This document shows positions 60,031-64,000 of a stretch of DNA of 64,000 nucleotides, piece after piece. The stretch spans positions 2,356,001 through 2,420,000 of the forward strand of contig OZ176050.1 of NCBI GenBank assembly GCA_964247055.1, given 5' to 3'. Source of the stretch: Paragordius varius (lineage: Eukaryota; Nematomorpha). The notes beneath the pieces were generated by a model. That model did not search any database, had not been told where the DNA came from, and was given only the letters and a program-made list of their open reading frames with translations. The translations under genes and the position numbers were made by a program. Each line of letters opens with the position of its first letter. The stretch's first letter is position 1.

Positions 60031-62183
60031 TGAATAATATGTAAAGAAAATAATATTTTTACAGAAAATATTGTTTGGGATTATTTTGGAAAGGTTAGGA
60101 AAAAGTATTGGATAAAAGTAGAAATATTTATACAAACACATTTTATCAGCTAGTTAAAATTTGTCTTTGGATATAAAGTGGTACCCGTTTAGGATTGAGC
60201 TTAATTCAAATAATTTATTTATCCATATAAAATATTATTCTGTATCAATAATAAATCGCCCAAATTCATTTGCGCGCCATTTTTTGTTTATTAGACGGTT
60301 TTAATTATATTGTATAGCCAATATTTATGGTTCAACCCTAAATATCAGATTATTATGCCTTAAAATGGTGTATAGCCATAATTTTTTGGGAGGGTGGTGT
60401 GCCCATTTAAAGATATCCGAGTTTTTCTTATAGATAAAATAAATTTAAACTTTGAAAGTTTATATTTTGGATATTGCTTCCATATTATTTAAGTAATGGG
60501 CCTACTGCCAACACACGAAAATACATAGTTTACTTTAGGTGTCAGTATAGATAAAATAATTATTAAATAAGCTATCCTATTTAATACCGAATAATTGGTT
60601 ATATGGAGCATATGAAAATCTATTTTATATATTATATGGTTGGAATATTTTTATTATTCACAATACTCGTATCCTCCAAAAAATCAACTCATTATTAATA
60701 TTTATCTCTAAGAGTCCCAACCTTTGTTTCTAAGAATCCACTCATTCTGCATTTTCATTTATGCGACTTTAAAACTCTATCATCCAAATTTTAGCACCTG
60801 TGGAAATTATACCCTATGTATGGTGCCTTAAATCAAACCCATGCTCTAATTTTTGACTCAATATATTTTACTTGCGAACAAAAATATATATTTCAGCAAT
60901 GGCATAATCTAGGCTGTTAGTTATACTATATGTTAATTACCATTCTTGCTTTCCACCCAAGTATCAACAGTTTAATCTAATCTCAATATGCATATTCAAC
61001 CCTTGCTATCTTTAAACAATTCTATCCGTATTTTGTTTCCAGACTGCACAATATATGGGTATAAACAGCAAAAAGTCCAATATTTTCCACCGCAAATTAT
61101 TCTAAAAAATTAAAAGCTGATATGGTTTCTGTCAAATTCTCTTTGTTTTAAAATCCGAAAAACGCTCTTTTTTCACACGTCCATACATAAGTTCGATCTT
61201 TTTCAAACAAACAAATTGACTTTTAGGCAAATCAATCAATCAGATCCTATGCAAAAATTTGTTATTACTGCATGATTCATTTTTTTTCAATAACTTTCTA
61301 AATAACTGGCCAAAGTTTTATATCCATGGAGTTATAAGCGTTTTTTTAGGTTTATCATTACAGGCTAAATTTATTTATCTTTAGCTAATAAGTGCGGTAT
61401 AGGAAACTTTGAAATGAGGAGACTATATATAAATTGCATTCTTTAAAATAAATTATAAAAAAAAGTTAGCAGTTATAAACATGATTGTAATGCAAGTATT
61501 GGTATATTTGGTATGGCTATTATATATGAACATATTGCGTAACAAATATAAAATTACATGAGAATCTGTAATACCATTTCATTCTTTTTGAACTTTTATT
61601 TTAGTTGAGAAGATAAAAATGCCTGGACCTCAGTAATAAAGGAATGTTTCAATGAATTATATTGCAGTATTGAGTCTATCTGGCCCCAACATTTATATAA
61701 TAAATTAATTACATGATTGAACATCGGGAATTTTGGTTGTTATTACTGATTGAACTATCCTTGTAAGAATATTTGACTTTTGGTTTAAGTACGGCTATTA
61801 TAGCTTGTTCAAACACCTTTAACACAATATATTTTGCAAATGAAAATATAAAACTTAAGTATGATATCTAATTAATAATGAAATGTAACACATAAAGTTA
61901 AGTTGAAAAAAGCGTATAAAACAGATGAATCCAAAGGTTAAATTTAAAGGATTAATATAAATTAAAAGATGACCATATTAATGTTTAATGTCATCGACAT
62001 ATCCAGTATTAATTTTTATACTGGCTGGTAAAATATGGGGTCGAGGGTTCTTTAACCCCAAATTTAGGAAAAAATGCTTGCGCTAGAACTTATTAAAAAC
62101 ATTATCTTTTTAAATGCTTATTACAAAAGAAATATTAATAATTATAAAAAAGCTAAAAGATGGAAAAATAAAATATAATTTAC
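60031..62183. other. Spacer between convergent genes
   Basis: It should contain the 3' exon (about 30-45 codons with a CAAX end) of the Rho-family gene on the minus strand, unless that exon is elsewhere. I could not find a VFDEAI-like segment here. No other gene is seen. Confidence 0.35.
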
Positions 62184-63866
62184 TTGCGGCAATCCTTTTT
62201 GCGTAAGTGCCGAACATTCCATATAATTTATGGCATGTAATCGTTGGGCCAACTTAAGCCCTTGTTCTTTCCTTACGGGTTCTTTCCCTTGGTGTGACAA
62301 ATTTTCCAATATTTCAGCGTTTTCACGTAAATCTGTTTTAGTTCCTACATGCATATATAATAGCATAAAGGTTAAAAGTTAATTATTTCAATACAACATT
62401 TTTAAATTAAGGCGTATTCGATTAAACTTAGCAAAACTTTTATAATTCTCATTAAATATTCTTGAAAATGAACGTGTTTTAAACATACCAGAATACATCA
62501 TACATTTATTACGAAAAAAACCAATATTTATTTTTCTCTTGTATATATAATCGATATTTGCAAAAATATAAAATTCATATATGGGCGTATGCACTGTAAA
62601 AATTATTAGAAAATTTAAAATATAATAAAATGACATCCAATAACTTTTATAGATATTAGCATAATTAATCCAAAATTATGGATTATGTATGTAGTGATTT
62701 TCTTTTTTGCCTGTTTCTAAACGTTGAAAATGACTAAAGGCAATTCGAATTAATTATAAAAGTTAATAAAATGCGCTGTATATTAATCAAAAAAAATGTT
62801 AACTTTAAAACATTTATATTAATTTATTCATTCTAAAATATATATAATAATTTATTTAAAATGAAAAAACTTTAAAAGAAAATAAAATCTAAATTATACC
62901 GACAATAAGTATTGGTACATGCGGACAATGGTGACGGATTTCAGGGACCCATTTGGTGGAAACATTGTCGAACGAGGAAGGACTCACAACGCTAAAGCAC
63001 ACGATAAACACATCCGTCTAACAATCATATATATATATATAAATTTTAAGAATTGATTTTTAAATAGTAATATATATTATATAAAATTGTAAGAAAGCGA
63101 ACAAATGCCGCAAAATTTTTGGATATATCTGTATATCATTGATGTAAATCTTAGAAATCGCCTTTACACTTTTTGTGAGGTAATTAAATAAAAAATTGTC
63201 CCTCATAATTTAAAATTAGCGGACTAACGCCATATAATAAATAAATGCAATTATTCGATATGCAAAATTTTAATTTTATAACTAAATTTTCAAAACATAT
63301 TTTCAAAAATATGGAGGTGTATAATTAATAATTGAGATACTTTAACAAGCATTTATTGTGATGCTAAATTTGGCAGGTAACAGAATATCTGACAAGTATT
63401 TTAAAATAAATTTAAGTGATATTGCTAATCAAACTGTATATAAGCTTATACAAAGAGTCAGCAGGATTTTTATGCATATATCTAGAAATTTATATTGGTT
63501 TACAAAATTGCCAGGAATACGATCCCTTACCCATAATCGACTTATAGTTATAAAAAATAAAATAAAAAAATAAGTGTATTTAGTTTTTTATTTCCTTTTT
63601 AGAGAGTCTGACCCCGAATATTTCAGGTTTCAAAAACTAGTATTTACATACTTTATCTAAATATATGAGTCACTCAAAACATATAAACAAAGAAGTCATA
63701 AATTAGACACAACATGATTAAAAATTAAAACAAACTTCTTTTTCAACTTACTTGAGGATAAGAGAGTGGTCTCAATCTATCATAATCCTCTTGTCCAGCC
63801 GTGTCCCAAAGCCCAAGATTAATCGGTATATCGTCAACAATCATGGCTGCAGTGTAATTATCAAAT
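62184..63866 (-). CDS. Rho-family small GTPase, Rac/Mig-2-like (partial)
   Basis: Three consecutive exons on the minus strand, 63866-63752, 63017-62900 and 62344-62184, join in frame. They encode switch I FDNYTA, the G3 motif [19 protein letters not shown] with Gln61, [20 protein letters not shown], the G4 motif VGTKTDLRE with the Rho-type insert after it ([19 protein letters not shown]), and the G5 motif [10 protein letters not shown]. All nucleotide-binding residues in these parts are intact, so the protein should cycle GTP/GDP and act on the actin cytoskeleton at membranes. The [12 protein letters not shown] region is most like my recollection of Mtl/MIG-2, but Rac or RhoL types are possible. 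The P-loop exon lies beyond 64000, and the C-terminal prenylation exon was not found. Confidence 0.88.
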
Positions 63867-64000
63867 CTAAATTCCATAAAATTGAAATTATTCACAAATT
63901 GAAGTTTCAAAATATTTTATTCACAAACAGAAAAAACCAGGTATTATTCTTATTTTTTAAAATGTAATTCTTTCGTTTTAATATATATCAAAATTAAAAA

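Noticed and set aside
63358-63573. Plus-strand open frame of 71 codons inside the Rho gene intron
   Set aside because: It lies opposite an intron, is Ile/Lys/Arg-rich, and resembles no family; probably chance.
1-64000. CRISPR arrays, prokaryotic operons and tRNA genes
   Set aside because: Repeats are dispersed or inverted, not regularly spaced direct repeats; genes have spliceosomal introns; no cloverleaf could be recognised by eye.

Overview
This is an A+T-rich (about three quarters A+T by eye) stretch of a eukaryotic nuclear genome. Genes have GT-AG introns and are separated by long repeat-laden spacers. The gene content points to an arthropod: a CD98hc/SLC3-type transporter heavy chain, a neuronal calcium sensor, a Rac/Mig-2-like Rho GTPase, two secreted low-complexity proteins, and mariner, hAT-like, Tc1-like and Helitron DNA transposons. 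I cannot narrow it to an order. No bacterial-type operon, CRISPR array, rRNA or convincing tRNA was seen.

Layout. 1-2.7 kb: nested MITE block. 3.3-4.9 kb: a 1.54 kb hAT-like element with a perfect 8-bp target duplication. 5.0-7.5 kb (+): seven-exon SLC3 heavy-chain gene that has lost glucosidase catalytic residues. 7.5-36.8 kb: a gene-poor desert holding an old Helitron relative, several MITEs, a 1.9 kb Tc1-ended palindrome, a decayed mariner, TA microsatellites and two doubtful exons. 36.8-38.7 kb (+): last exon of an Asn-rich protein I do not recognise. 39.8-43.8 kb: mariner fragment and a second nested MITE block. 45.2-48.5 kb (+): three-exon neuronal calcium sensor gene. 50.5-56.1 kb (-): gene for a secreted, very basic protein; its 3.95 kb intron holds a Helitron and a mariner. 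57.4-60.0 kb (+): TATA-promoter gene for a secreted His/Gly/Lys-rich protein, head to head with the previous gene. 62.2-63.9 kb (-): three internal exons of a Rho-family GTPase whose first exon lies beyond the window.

Functionally the genes are not an operon-like system. SLC3 heavy chain brings amino-acid exchangers to the plasma membrane. The calcium sensor and the Rho GTPase are signalling proteins. The head-to-head secreted pair could share a regulatory region of about 1.3 kb and may act outside the cell, for instance in cuticle or a secretion, but that is inference. I did not find evidence for an undescribed defence or mobile system. The most unusual items are the long Tc1-ended palindrome, the recurrent nesting of one MITE family in another, the transposon beside the SLC3 start codon, and the unfamiliar secreted pair.
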